Origin: Arachnopeziza araneosa | Lineage: Eukaryota > Ascomycota > Leotiomycetes > Helotiales > Arachnopezizaceae | NCBI GenBank assembly: GCA_003988855.1 | Contig: QYAI01000003.1 | Span: 496,001-560,000 of the forward strand | DNA: 64,000 nucleotides | Direction: 5' to 3' | Shown: positions 12,423-23,138 of the stretch, in pieces | Layout of the letters: each line of letters opens with the position of its first letter | Numbering within the stretch: the stretch's first letter is position 1 | Notes under the pieces: model-generated | The model's database searches: none | What the model was told of the DNA's origin: nothing | The model's input: only the letters and a program-made list of their open reading frames with translations | Position numbers and translations under genes: made by a program

Positions 12423-13130
12423 TCAGAGGTCCCTCAAGCCCTCTCCCGCGACATACTCGTTTCCGCAAGCAGTCATCATAGCTGCCGCTAGCTGTTCTCG
12501 ATCGTTGACTTGTTTACTGATGAAAGCTTCAAGGGATTCGATGTTGTCCGTCCATCGAATTGCGCTGTCCTTGAATCTCTTCGACTCATCCACTTTACGC
12601 GCAACTTCGGCAGGATCGTTGTCACGATAACAGGTCAGTTCCTTGTCTAGCTCTTCGATCTCTTTCAACATGGTTTCATGAGCCGCGACAAGTGTATTCC
12701 TATCCATGCTGCCGTCGAGCATCTCCTCATCATCTTCGCGTTTGGCCATCTCTCCTTCGATTTCCTTCTCCGTCTCAGTAATCGAATATATCAACTTAGT
12801 CCGCTCTGCTTTCAGAGTGCTAATCTGCTTCTCCTTGCTCTTCTTTGCGTCCGAGTTGAAGCACCAATACCAATTGCCGCTGCCAATCTTCTCGACGCGG
12901 ATGAGATTCTCATCCTGCAAGGCCTGTAGATACTCTTTGACTTGCATCTGGTTGATGGAGGCAACAGACGGCAAGTTCTTCTCAAGCTCTTTGATCGTGT
13001 AGACACCCATTGTATCCTTGAAGTAATCGAGGATCTTCTGTTGTTTGGCGGCAGGGGGAAGGTTTTTGGGCGCCTGCATAGCAATTAGTATCGCGAGCTC
13101 AAAGTACAAAGAAACATTTTACTGTACCAT
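12423..13130 (-). CDS. mnd1: Meiotic nuclear division protein 1 (MND1)
   Basis: Partner of Hop2 in stimulating Dmc1/Rad51 strand exchange during meiosis; nuclear. The main exon is 13073-12423. It encodes an N-terminal winged-helix domain (KQQKILDYF, KELEKNLPSVASINQMQVKEYLQ, IRVEKIGSGNWYW) and then a long coiled coil. The best model has a first coding exon of three bases, the ATG at 13130-13128. A 54-nt intron (GTACAG...ATGCAG) then joins it to GCGCCCAAA, giving M-A-P-K and 217 residues. The alternative is initiation at an ATG inside that intron (13079), giving MQAPK. Length and fold match fungal Mnd1. Confidence 0.9.
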
Positions 13131-13916
13131 TTTGGGTTCAGGAGAATAATGATTGTGGGATTTTCCGGGTTCCTGGGGTCTTGATGATGATGTCGGTGAT
13201 CAGGAATAGACTGGGTTGATGGTTGATGGTTGATGCTGTGGTAATTTCGACGGAGGGTTCATGTGTGCTTTCTCCAACGGGGGAAGGTGACGAAAAACAA
13301 CGCTTCCATCTCGTCCAGACTTTCCAATTGATTGTCACTTGTTTCTCGACGGCCAATACCAATTTCAATGTAACTTCTATTTTGTCAGCGCAGCCTCTGT
13401 AGAAATCTAACAAAGTTCACTTGATCTTTCCTAATTGATCATTACAAGTTAAGGAAATGGACGAGCATGGTTTATAACACACGACAAGTGCTAATATTAT
13501 TAACATTTTTGATCAGGTCTGCAGTAAGTACATGGGTTCTCTATTCCCTAAGCATTATTCCAGGATCAACAGAGCCCAAGGTCGTTAAATCGAAATCTCA
13601 AGAGTATCATTGATATTGTAATAAGCAAACGCATAGAACTTTGCAATTGAGAGGCAAAGTTCCCAGACACCCAGAACACAGTCTACAAGCACGGTGAATC
13701 GTTGGAAGAGATCGTATATATCCAACTTCAAATACAGTCCCATCTCATTTAATTTGAACAATCAAGTATTTTTGTACTTGCGAAAAGCCAATGAGTATGT
13801 TGGCAGCATGTAGCAATATCATGGAACCTTTAGAGGAGTTTCTATCATCTCCTCGCAGCCCTCAAACCAGTCACTATACAGCTATGCCAAGAGATACGAT
13901 TCTCATGCAAAAAACG
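13131..13916. other. MND1 promoter and aminopeptidase 3' flank
   Basis: About 790 bp between two minus-strand genes. AT-rich, with no convincing coding potential on either strand. Confidence 0.45.
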
Positions 13917-16686
13917 TCACAGCTCGCTCTTAGCTGGCTTCCCTTGATACGCATCAACCCAACCCTTCACATCTGTGCTATCACGAGCAAGCCATCCGGC
14001 TTTAGATTTGATATTGTCACAACTCTGGGCCAGTGATTGATTAAAGCCCTTTGTGCTTTTCTCGCTGAAGAATTTTTCAATACGCTCCAGATCAGATTTC
14101 CGAGTAAATGCCGATGTGCAGATAGAAACTACAGTACCAAGCATAGAGAGACCTGCAGGAAGTCGTCGAGAGATCTCGTCCCAGTTCTCGGTAAACCAGC
14201 TGTATAATGCTTCAATTCCATCAGGGTGTGATCTCAGGTTGCTGAGTGGTAAATAGATATCTTGTTCCTTAACCTCCGAGTCCAGGGGAAGAGCAAGCGT
14301 TTGCTTGATAAGTTCGGGGTCTCTGGCTCTGCCAAGCGAACGAAGAGCAGTGTTACGCTCATCACTGTTCTTAGAGTTTCTATAAGTGTCTAAGATGATG
14401 TTGTACTTTACACATTAGCTCTATTCATGTGATTGATAGGTGACTTACTTCTTCTTTTCCGCCATATTTCAAAACTATTCCAAAGACACTGCCTCTAATA
14501 TTGGGGTGTATAGCTGAACTGTCACCCTTTGCGAACTTGGCAAACATTTCTTTTGCAGCACGAATGATTTCTTGATCACCCGCCATTCCAGCACTACCAA
14601 AGAGCATTCCCTTGAACTGTTGTTGAATGTGATCATCACTGCTCTTGAATTCCCATCCCGCTTTGTGGGCTTTTTCGCTGACCAATTCTCGTTGAAAATT
14701 CTCAAGACCATCTCTGACCTCTTGATCTTCAAAGATCCATGCCGTTTGGATAGCGCCAAGCCGTGTGATGATTTCGTTCCAAACCACGAACTCGGTCTCA
14801 CTTGTGAACCCCTTCAACAAGTTCAAAACTCCAGAGGTTTTTCCATGACCAGAGGCAGCCAGGGCTCCAGCATCTGCCAGCATGCCAGCACGATCTTCCA
14901 CACTTAACAGGCCATCCTTGGCAGCTTTTCCAAGCTTCTCAAGACGTTCTGGTGTATACGAGGTACGATAAATGCCGCTATGATCGGCATTGAGCTTGAA
15001 AAAGTCCAAATCTGCCACCTTGAAATTCTCTTCTCGTTGTGACAATACGAGAGACTCATCTACGCCATCCTTTGTACGAAGACCCAAGAAAACGGGATAG
15101 AGCACCTCATCTTCCTCAGGCTTCAGGTCTGCAGTTCGGAGAAAGCGATTCTGCTGTACATGGATTGAGTTCTCGCCTTTATTTTCGGTGACGGTTACTA
15201 CAGGAAAGCCCACTTGCTTCGTCCAGATATCCATCACCTTTTCAACATCCTTTCCGCTAGCAGCGCTCAATGCGGCCCACAAGTCTCCAGTTTGGGTGTT
15301 ACCATAAGCGTGCTTTTTCAAGTACTGTCGAATGCCTTCCATGAAGATGTCTTCCCCGAGATATTTGGAGATCATGCGGAGAACGCATGAACCTTTTGAG
15401 TATGAGATCGCATCGAAGATCTGGTTGACTTCATCGGCCCGTTTCACAGGAACCTCGATGGGATGACTGCTTCGTAGTGAGTCAAGAGAAAGAGCACTTT
15501 GAAGCGTATTTGGTACGTAGCCCTCCCACACCTTCCACTCCGGAAAGAAGATATTGCAAGAATACCATGACATCCAAGTTGCAAAACCCTCATTGAGCCA
15601 TAGACCATCCCAGAAATCCATCGTGACCAAATTTCCGAACCATTGATGAGCTAGTTCATGTTGAACAACCTCGGCAACTCTTTCCTTCATTGATGCACCG
15701 CTTGTCTTTTCATCAAACATGAGATCAACTACACGATAGGTAACAAGGCCCCAGTTTTCCATGGCGCCTGCAGCAAAATCGGGGATCGCAATCATGTCCA
15801 TCTTGGGAAGAGGAAACTTGCTGTCGAACGTCTTTTCATAGAATTCAAGGGTTCGTGCAGCGAGTTCCAGAGAAAAGCGACCATGCTCGATATCCTGGTT
15901 GGGAGGTGCATAAACTCTGACGGGGAGCCTGAACTTGTCTGTCTCGATATAATTAAGCTCGCCAACAATAAATGCAAGCAGGTATGTTGACATTAGGGGA
16001 GATTTGTTGAACTTGACAGCTTTCTTCAAGTCTCCACTAATCTCCGACTTGACTTCGGATTCCGACTCGACGTCCATATTGCTAAGACATGTAAGATGTT
16101 TATCGGCAATCAAAGTGACTGTGAATGCAGCCTTCAACGCAGGTTCATCGAAGCAGGGAAACGCCCTTCGAGCATCTGTCGCCTCCATCTGTGTAGTAGC
16201 CAAGATACCTTCGGTGCCATCAGCGTTCTTATATGTGGATCGATAGAAGCCCGCCATCTTGTCATTCAAAGTGCCTGTGAAAGTCATCTCGAGCTGGGCC
16301 GTGGAACCTTTTGGAATAGATTTGCCAAATGCGACTGTCGTAGTTTGAGTGGATTCATTGTAAGTGACTTTGGGGGAGGAACTATACGCAATTAGACCGT
16401 CTCAAGGAGCAGAGGGAAGTAAATTGACTTGCCTGATGGTCGTTGTTCCCGAGAGAACCTTGGTGCTGTGAATGTCAAGCTCCAACGTGTTCAATGAAAT
16501 CGACGTTGATGCTTCGGCAACATCCAAGTCAATAATGACCTTGCCTTTGTAGGTCAAGTTCTTGAAGTTGGGCTCCAGAGTCAGGTCATAATGTTTTGGG
16601 ATGACATTGGCCGGCAAGATTTCTCTTCCCTTGGTCACATCAACACTGGTGCCGGCAATATCTGCTTCGCCATGCATCTTGCACAT
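13917..16686 (-). CDS. ape2: M1 zinc aminopeptidase (Ape2/Aap1, puromycin-sensitive type)
   Basis: Metalloprotease that removes N-terminal residues from peptides. Three coding exons: 16686-16433, 16381-14449 and 14405-13917, total about 891 residues. Seen: substrate-anchoring GAMEN in AAGAMENWGLVTYR, zinc motif HELAH (HEXXH) and the third ligand in WLNEGFATW, plus the large helical C-terminal domain. Intron 1 is GC-AG (CAG|GCAAGT ... TATAG); no in-frame GT donor exists, and the joined protein reads continuously across the site (TTTISSSPKVTY). A TATATAAG element at 16822-16829 lies upstream of the chosen ATG and downstream of the longer-frame ATG at 16848, which argues against the longer start. 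Confidence 0.94.
16433..16686 (-). other. Aminopeptidase exon 1, ending at a GC donor
   Basis: This first coding exon is recorded separately because its 3' boundary is a GC rather than a GT donor (CAG|GCAAGT at 16432). Tools that require GT will truncate it or add wrong residues. Phase at the boundary is 2. Confidence 0.8.
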
Positions 16687-17799
16687 CTTGTTCCGTCGGT
16701 AGGAGCAGTGCCGGGTTGTGGTCGTTGTCGAAGGAGGGAATCTCAATCGGGTGAGGAGTTCCGGCCGTTGAGAAGTGAATAGAGCTCTGGAATTGATTAT
16801 CAGACCAGGAGTGCAGAGAGCTATATAAGGCGAAACTCCTCCGCCCACATCCAGGCAGATCTACCCACGTACCTGGGATGATGCCGCAGAACGGCAGGCA
16901 CACGCCTCGTGAGGCTATTAAAGCGTCTTCGTTGAGCTACGGCCGCCGGAATATGGAGAGCAGGACGCAGGCGCAGTGAAGAGAAAGAAAAGATCGTTGA
17001 CTCGATCAGCGAAGTGATGACACGCATTGACAACAAATAAGGAAGGTATACACTAGGGCAACACGAAGAAGGAACAACTGGTCGGGTCTCAGAGAACAGG
17101 AAGGTGGGGTTCAGGGGACCTAAGGCAGGGAGGGAGGAGGGAGGGAGTGAGTGAGTGACAGAAAGGACAACTGATGCAGGTCGAAGGTTCTGCCTCCGTC
17201 TGGGTGGACCTGGACTAGAAAGCTTCTGCTCCTTTTGGGCTTACCGCCTTCCTTCGCTTTGGCTGGGCTCCGTCGTGCCTCGTCGGCCTCTTCTTCTTCT
17301 CCCATCACCGCAACATCAGATCTGCCAACACCGCTCGCTCCCTTCTCCCACGAAGGTGTTGGCGTCCGCTGACGATATCACGTTGGGCGTTGCAAGAGGA
17401 GAATCCGCAGGTTTGAGGCGACCAATAGCTCTCGAGCTCTGTTTGGAAGTCATAGGAAGTCGGAACATTCAGCCAGCATCCACACAGTCTTGCGGCATAG
17501 AGAGACTACCGAGAATCAAGCATGTTCAAGAAACCACGAGACCCATCTCCCAGATCAACCCGCTCTCAATTGGCTGTGTATCCATCGTGCACCGAACCGA
17601 CGTGAAACTTTTTCCTTTGCTTTCGACGCGGTCATGCACCGCTGCCCTAGAAGCCTGGGAGGTCCCGTCGTCCCACCATGCCGAGGCCCTAGTTGTTGAT
17701 AGTACATGTGGGGGATGTGACAGTGTCTGCCCCTCTTCCTCCCATGCCCAAACCGCTGCATCTTTTCTGATATCTCAAGAGTGCTGCTGACGGACCACC
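16687..17799. promoter_or_regulatory. Divergent promoter, aminopeptidase / LaeA-like methyltransferase
   Basis: About 1.1 kb between divergent start codons. A TATA-like element (TATATAAG, 16822-16829) is oriented for the minus-strand aminopeptidase. The long plus-strand frame at 17155-17790 has no recognisable protein features and is probably leader or promoter of the methyltransferase. Confidence 0.5.
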
Positions 17800-19581
17800 A
17801 TGGCTACACAACATGACAGCCGCAAAGCGCAGCACTCAGGAACGGAGCCAGTAACCGAGTCTTCTCCCCTGGCAGCGGTTCCTGAACGCGGCCATTTTGG
17901 CATCGAAGAATCGGCCCACCAGCATCTCAATGTAAGTAGACGTTAGTTAGCCAAGGGAAACATGGCGACACAAACTCACCCTTTGCCTCAAGGTCGACTC
18001 GGACGATTCGGACTCGGCGCTGGGTGGCATGACGCCGCACACGTCAACCATGTCAGTGCAGTCAAGTGTCTACAACTATGTCGAGGAGAACGGAAGAACC
18101 TATCACCGATATAAAGAAGGGAGTACGTTTCCTTCTTCGAAAGTCTGCATCGCTCGTGTGACTAATTGAATAAAGAATATATGTTACCGAATGACGAAGT
18201 AAGTTAGCATGTAGTTGGTAGATTAAACGTCTGACAGGAAGGATAGGCGGAGAAAGACAGGCTTGGTCAGTCTCCTCTCCCAAATATCTGCCCTACTCAA
18301 TTACCACTAACATTTACCCAAGATCTCCAACATCACGTATGGATGCTCACACTCGACGACGAATTGGCGCTTGCTCCCGTTAAAGATCCAAAGCACGTTC
18401 TTGATTTTGGTTGTGGAACCGGCATCTGGGCCATCGAGTTTGGTAAGACACATGTCTGATCAATCCAGAATAGCATTGACAAGGTATCCAGCCAACAGAA
18501 ATCCCAACACCAAAGTGCTAGGGACAGATCTGAGTCCCATACAGCCTGAATTGTACTTCATCTTTTCCCAACCTTCGAAGCCCTCCTAATCAGGAGTGTA
18601 GTGTCCCTGGTAACTGTCGCTTCGAAGTCGATGACGCTGAAGATGAGTGGAACTACAGCCAAAAGTTTGACTTGATCCATGGCCGAGCTCTAGTGACTTG
18701 TTTCAAGGATCCTCTCGCCGTTATTAAGCAAGCATTCAATTCCCTTGCACCAGGAGGATATCTAGAACTTCAAGATATGATCCTCCCGTTAAGAGCAATT
18801 GACGATTCTCTCAAAGGCACAGCTCTAGATGAAGTAAGAATCCCCGGATTCCACCAGTCCTTTATTATGATTTAGCTCCTAAGACAGAGTTATTCAAGTG
18901 ATGCACCCTCGAGACAACCCTATCCGGCATTCAACCGTCCTTACTCTTGATACATGCTCTGAAAGAAAAATGCTAACTCCCCGGGCCTCTAGTGGATCAA
19001 TAAAACTATGCTAGCCGCCGGAAAGATGGGAACCTCTTGGGAAAATAGCATTAACTACGCTCAATATTACAGAGAAGCGGGATTCGTGGATGTGGTTGAA
19101 CAATATTATCAATGGCGTAAGGGCCCTGAATGAACTATTCGCTTCTCAATCAGACCCTTTCCGCTACAAGTACTAGACAAATGAAACTAACTTTCTTGAC
19201 CCACTAGCCATCAATACCTGGGCAAAGGGAAGGAAGATGAAGGTTATCGGTACCTTCTGGCAAGAGTAAGAATTCCTGAAGCACATGCACATTCAAATTC
19301 ATGGCTTTACACTTCAATCCGGATCATGGTACATCGTTGGAAGAAATGCTAACATACTTTTAGGGATATGCTTCGAGGCTTAGAATCACTCTCACTAGCC
19401 GTCTTAACAAGAGGAGCTGGTATGACAAAAGAGGAAGTTCTCAAGATGACGGCCGAAGTGAGGTTGAATATTATTAATAAATCTATCCACGCTTATCTAC
19501 CAGTGTAAGTAACCTTATCTTGCTTCAGACCATTACTAAACTAAAGAAAGTGTGTTTGTTTATGGACGAAAGCCAGAGTAA
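17800..19581 (+). CDS. LaeA-like SAM-dependent methyltransferase, 11 exons
   Basis: Class I methyltransferase of the fungal LaeA-like/UMTA group, a family that includes regulators and tailoring enzymes of secondary metabolism. Coding exons: 17800-17931, 17993-18122, 18176-18198, 18247-18265, 18323-18442, 18492-18552, 18602-18833, 18993-19116, 19208-19265, 19364-19504 and 19551-19581, total 356 residues. The joined protein has a Ser-rich N-terminus, NGRTYHRYKEGKYMLPNDE, DRLDLQHHVWML, SAM motif VLDFGCGTGIWAIEF, DLSPIQPEFVPGNC, FEVDDAEDEW, HGRALV, and ends VYGRKPE. All junctions keep frame and the product follows the family block order. Exons 3 and 4 are only 23 and 19 nt. It is not necessarily the global regulator LaeA itself, and no biosynthetic core gene is adjacent. 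Confidence 0.88.
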
Positions 19582-19910
19582 AGTCAGTACCTAGTTATGT
19601 TGAGTTTAGATTATTGTCTCTCTTCTGTTGCATATGAACCTCTTGCCGCTGAACAAACCAGAAGGCTTTGTGAGTGAAGCTTAGCAACAACTACCTCTAT
19701 TTGTGAATACAGCAATTTAGAATATATACCTATCCACCCTTCTGCACCCTGGACCTCCACCTTGTCTGGCCTTCACGTGACACAATCCACCCCACCTCAC
19801 CAGCGCTCCATCTCGAAATTTCAACCTAGACTCCGTTATATTTCAACGCAACACAACACCATTGAATTTTGGGACCCTAACTTGAAATAACTCACCATCA
19901 TCACATCCAA
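19582..19910. promoter_or_regulatory. Intergenic region before DPH4
   Basis: Carries the methyltransferase 3' flank and the DPH4 promoter and leader. No gene seen. Confidence 0.4.
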
Positions 19911-19922
19911 ATGGATCCATGA
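19911..19922 (+). promoter_or_regulatory. Three-codon upstream ORF overlapping the DPH4 start
   Basis: ATG GAT CCA TGA: an upstream start directs a three-codon peptide whose stop overlaps the DPH4 ATG in another frame (ATGA). Such an arrangement can lower initiation or couple it to reinitiation. Whether this ATG lies in the mRNA is inferred from its position 8 nt upstream. Confidence 0.5.
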
Positions 19923-20515
19923 CCACCCCAGCAACACCAACACATTACGAAATCCTCTCACTCCCACTTCCCCTCCAAAATGAGCCCATCCTCCCTGCGA
20001 CCACTCTGCGCCACCTCTATAAAAAAGCGCTCCTCTCACACCACCCCGATAAAACCAACCTGCCAACCTTGAACACCTCCCCCTCCCCCTCCCCCTACAC
20101 CATTGACCAGATAAGCACGGCCTTCACCACGCTCCGCAACCCCTCGCTGCGCGCAAAATACGACGCGTCGCTGCTCCTCCAACAGAACAACCACCCATCC
20201 TCGCCCTCCCACTCGAGCAAGAGGGATTTCCACACCGGGATAGAGACCGTGGATCTAGAGGATCTGGAGATCGACCTGGCGCTGGGAGAAGAGAAGGAAC
20301 AGGTTTGGTACAGAGGATGTCGGTGTGGAGATGGGCGGGGCTTCGAGGTTGTGGAGGGGGAGTTGGAGAGTGCGTCTGAGGGGGGGGGAAGGGAGGTCCT
20401 GGTGGGGTGTAGAGGGTGTAGTCTTTGGCTGAGGGTTTTGTTTGGGGTTTTGGGGGAGGAAGGGCCCGAGGGGAGAGGGGAGAGGGGAGGAGGACTAAGA
20501 GAGGGTCGAGGTTGA
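19919..20515 (+). CDS. dph4: Diphthamide biosynthesis J-domain protein DPH4
   Basis: Electron-carrier and co-chaperone type protein needed for the first step of diphthamide synthesis on elongation factor 2. It is a single exon of 198 residues. The N-terminal J domain includes THYEILSLP and the invariant HPDK (HHPDKTNLP), then a low-complexity Pro/Ser insert and the J-domain end LRNPSLRAKYD. The C-terminal CSL-type zinc finger has cysteine pairs CRC (in RGCRCGDG) and CRGC (VGCRGCSLWLRV). The tail after the finger is Gly/Glu/Arg-rich and probably poorly conserved. Confidence 0.9.
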   Translation: MTTPATPTHYEILSLPLPLQNEPILPATTLRHLYKKALLSHHPDKTNLPTLNTSPSPSPYTIDQISTAFTTLRNPSLRAKYDASLLLQQNNHPSSPSHSSKRDFHTGIETVDLEDLEIDLALGEEKEQVWYRGCRCGDGRGFEVVEGELESASEGGGREVLVGCRGCSLWLRVLFGVLGEEGPEGRGERGGGLREGRG

Positions 20516-20842
20516 GGACTGGGATGGAGAGACATGCTGGCTGATTGAGGGAGGGTGTTCGTCTACTTTGGTGGTCCAAGTCAGATACTCTACCCAGTTC
20601 CTGAAAGGACGAGATTGCACTCTTTGACGGCGCCACAACGGACGCCATGGACTGAGACATATGGCTCGGGACAATAGTAAGGATATGACCTGAATGGCCG
20701 GATTCAATATTAGGTACGATGCTGCTAATTACACTTTGCTCCACCTCATTATGGTCTTCTCAGACATCCATCATTCAAAGACTCAAAGCCGAATATTAAG
20801 TATGTGATGGCCCAGAGAACGCCGATCTATGCATTCAAATTC
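20516..20842. other. Convergent 3' region, DPH4 / CYP51
   Basis: About 330 bp between convergent stop codons; no coding signal. Confidence 0.4.
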
Positions 20843-22526
20843 TCATCCCTTTAAGCCTTTCCCCCTTTTCTCCCACCCAATCACAGCTGGAGCTAGCGGT
20901 CTCGAAAATAGACTCGTGTAATCAGTATCAGGGACACCTTTCTTGCCATCCACGGTGGCTAGCTTGAAATTTCGAACCATAGTCGCCATGATCGTGATCA
21001 GTTGGACGTTAGCAAATTGTTCGCCAATGCAGCGATGTCTCCCTGCACCGAAAGGGAGGTAAGGACTTGCAGCACCTTTGCTGATGAGACCGTAACCATA
21101 ATCGAACTTCTCTTCTTCCACGTCCATCTCAGTGACACCTCCAGATCCAGCGTCCCAACGATGAGGATCCCAAATCATCGGATTGGGGAAAAAGGTTGCG
21201 TCTCGACTGGTGCATCCTGGGGAGGCAAGAAGTACATGGGAGGTAGGAATTACATATTTTGTTCCGGTGATGGGCATGGGGCTTTTCACTTTTCGCATAA
21301 TGGAGTGGATGGGAGTATGTAGGCGAAGGACCTCCTTCAAAACATTCTGGTGAAGAGTGAGTTTGGAGAGATCGTCGTACTGAAATCCTGGGAGGTCGGG
21401 CCCCAGAACACTGATCTGCTCTTGATACAGTTCCTCCATGATATCAGGTCGTGCAGCCAGCCACAGCATAATCCAAGAACTAGATGATGAAGAAGAGTGT
21501 TGACCTGCCATCAGAAGAGCAATCATCATATGTGCGATTTCATGATCTGGCACTGGTGTTCCGTCCTTATAAGTAGATCCCATAAGCTGCAACATAATAT
21601 CAAGCTTTCCCTTGTCGTTCGAAGCTCTGCGCTGTTGAATGATTTCCATATATGTCTTTGCGACTGTTCGTTGAGCGTGGTCACGCGCGCGATTATGGGG
21701 AAGAGGGGCCCAGTGAAGCATGAAGTTGATAGGGCTGAAGCCCATGTCCAAATCGTGATACAGAGAAGCAAATGAGGCATCGAATCTGTCGCGGGCATCC
21801 TTCCCTTGGAGGGCGTGTGAAGCAGTGTAGATGGTAATCTCAGCCATGGCATCGGGAATGTTGATGGTGCCCTTTTGGCCTTTGAAGCCCGCGGATTTCT
21901 TTATAAAAGTCTCGACCTCGCCTTGAATGATAGGGACGTAGGAGCGGAATGCGTCAGTTGTGAGACCAATTTTCATGAACTATTTTCAACATGAGCGTGA
22001 TTGCGCTAGGTGCTGGGTATATTTTGTATGCATACCTTCTTCTGCTCCATCAATTTCGAGTTTGGGCAATCGTATACTACATCACTCCCAAAGACGGGAG
22101 TGGTCAGAACGGTGTATATTTCCTCTGCATTGACGTCTTTTAGTTTGCCATTGAGAATAAAGTCGTTGCCCTGTCTGCCAAGGTAGACGGTGGTTTTCTT
22201 TCCCAGTAAGATGAATGTAAAGACGTCGCCATACTGGAGCGGATTAGTGCAGCCCACAGCGTCTTCCGTAGGTTACTGACCTTGGCTCGGCATTTGAAGA
22301 AGAACTGGTAAGGATCGATACCGTAGGTAATCGTGTTCCCAATGATCGGAAACCAATGGAATACGACAGGAGGCTCATTGGGGTTCTTGAACAGCAACTG
22401 CTTCAACACATTCAGGACTACTGCCAGAACCAGAAATGCGCCCACACCAGCAGCAACCACGACGCCCAGCCCACGCTGGGAAATCTGCTCGGCCAAAGGT
22501 CCGGAAATGTCCTCGAGAATGCCCAT
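20843..22526 (-). CDS. cyp51: Sterol 14-alpha-demethylase CYP51 (ERG11)
   Basis: ER-anchored cytochrome P450 that removes the 14-alpha methyl group of lanosterol or eburicol in ergosterol synthesis; target of azole fungicides. Three coding exons: 22526-22281, 22233-22036 and 21979-20843, 526 residues, the usual length of fungal CYP51B. Seen: N-terminal membrane helix (about 20-45), HWFPIIGNTITYGIDPY, the B-C loop tyrosine at residue 136 in VVYDCPNSK, oxygen-binding AGQHSSS (from 306), ExxR in KEVLRLH (about 364-367), and haem loop FGAGRHRCIGEQ with its cysteine at 465. Tyr136 is the common wild-type residue at a position often changed in azole-resistant plant-pathogenic fungi. Confidence 0.96.
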
Positions 22527-23138
22527 CTTTGCGGTATTGTTGGAAAAGAGTGTAAGGGGTGAGTGAGGTTGCGATTGAGATTGAGGAGGCGGTCGAGGAG
22601 CAACTAATAAATTCGAGCAGGGATCATCCGAATTGTGAATCGCTGCAGCGCTGATTGGCTGGTACCTGAAAATATGATCGTTGCTGCGGACCCTCAGCGC
22701 TCTGGCGTGTGAATCTCGTACGATGAGATGGGAGGAGGACGTTCGACCTGACTGTCCTGACCTGACAACCCGGCTACACTGCCTCTCGCCTCGCGCATCT
22801 ACCGTAGTGTAGGAGAATGGGTGCGGTGCGACGCTGAACTCATCTAAAGATTGGCCCCATGCGGTTAGACTGACAGATACGAAAACGAGCTCGGAATGCG
22901 GGTGCAGGATGGAGGAAATGGGCTGGTGGAGGAAAAGTGGCAACGAGGGACTCGGCAACAACACTTCACACCCCAGACAAGGACGAGATGGAAAATGTTC
23001 AAACGCCTCTTCTCCATTCTTATATCTTCACATCCGTTCTGGATAGAGAGTAGGTATATCCGTCTTTCCAAACGCCTCCCAATGCTCGCTCTAACAAAAT
23101 GAGAGGTTCAATGCTTTTGGTCCAAATTCCTCCTCATA
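22527..23138. promoter_or_regulatory. CYP51 promoter and 3' flank of the upstream gene
   Basis: About 610 bp. I see no tandem duplication or inserted repeat of the kind known to raise CYP51 expression in some fungi. No secure sterol-regulatory element was identified by eye. Confidence 0.45.

Noticed and set aside
16687..16848. Longer N-terminus for the aminopeptidase from ATG 16848
   Set aside because: The TATA-like element at 16822-16829 lies downstream of that ATG, so the shorter start at 16686 fits better; added residues lack family resemblance.
17155..17790. 211-codon plus-strand frame upstream of the methyltransferase
   Set aside because: No domain or family resemblance; sits in the divergent promoter and is read as leader.
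20095..20744. Two long minus-strand frames over DPH4
   Set aside because: Pro/Ser-rich antisense shadows of the J-domain and zinc-finger coding sequence.
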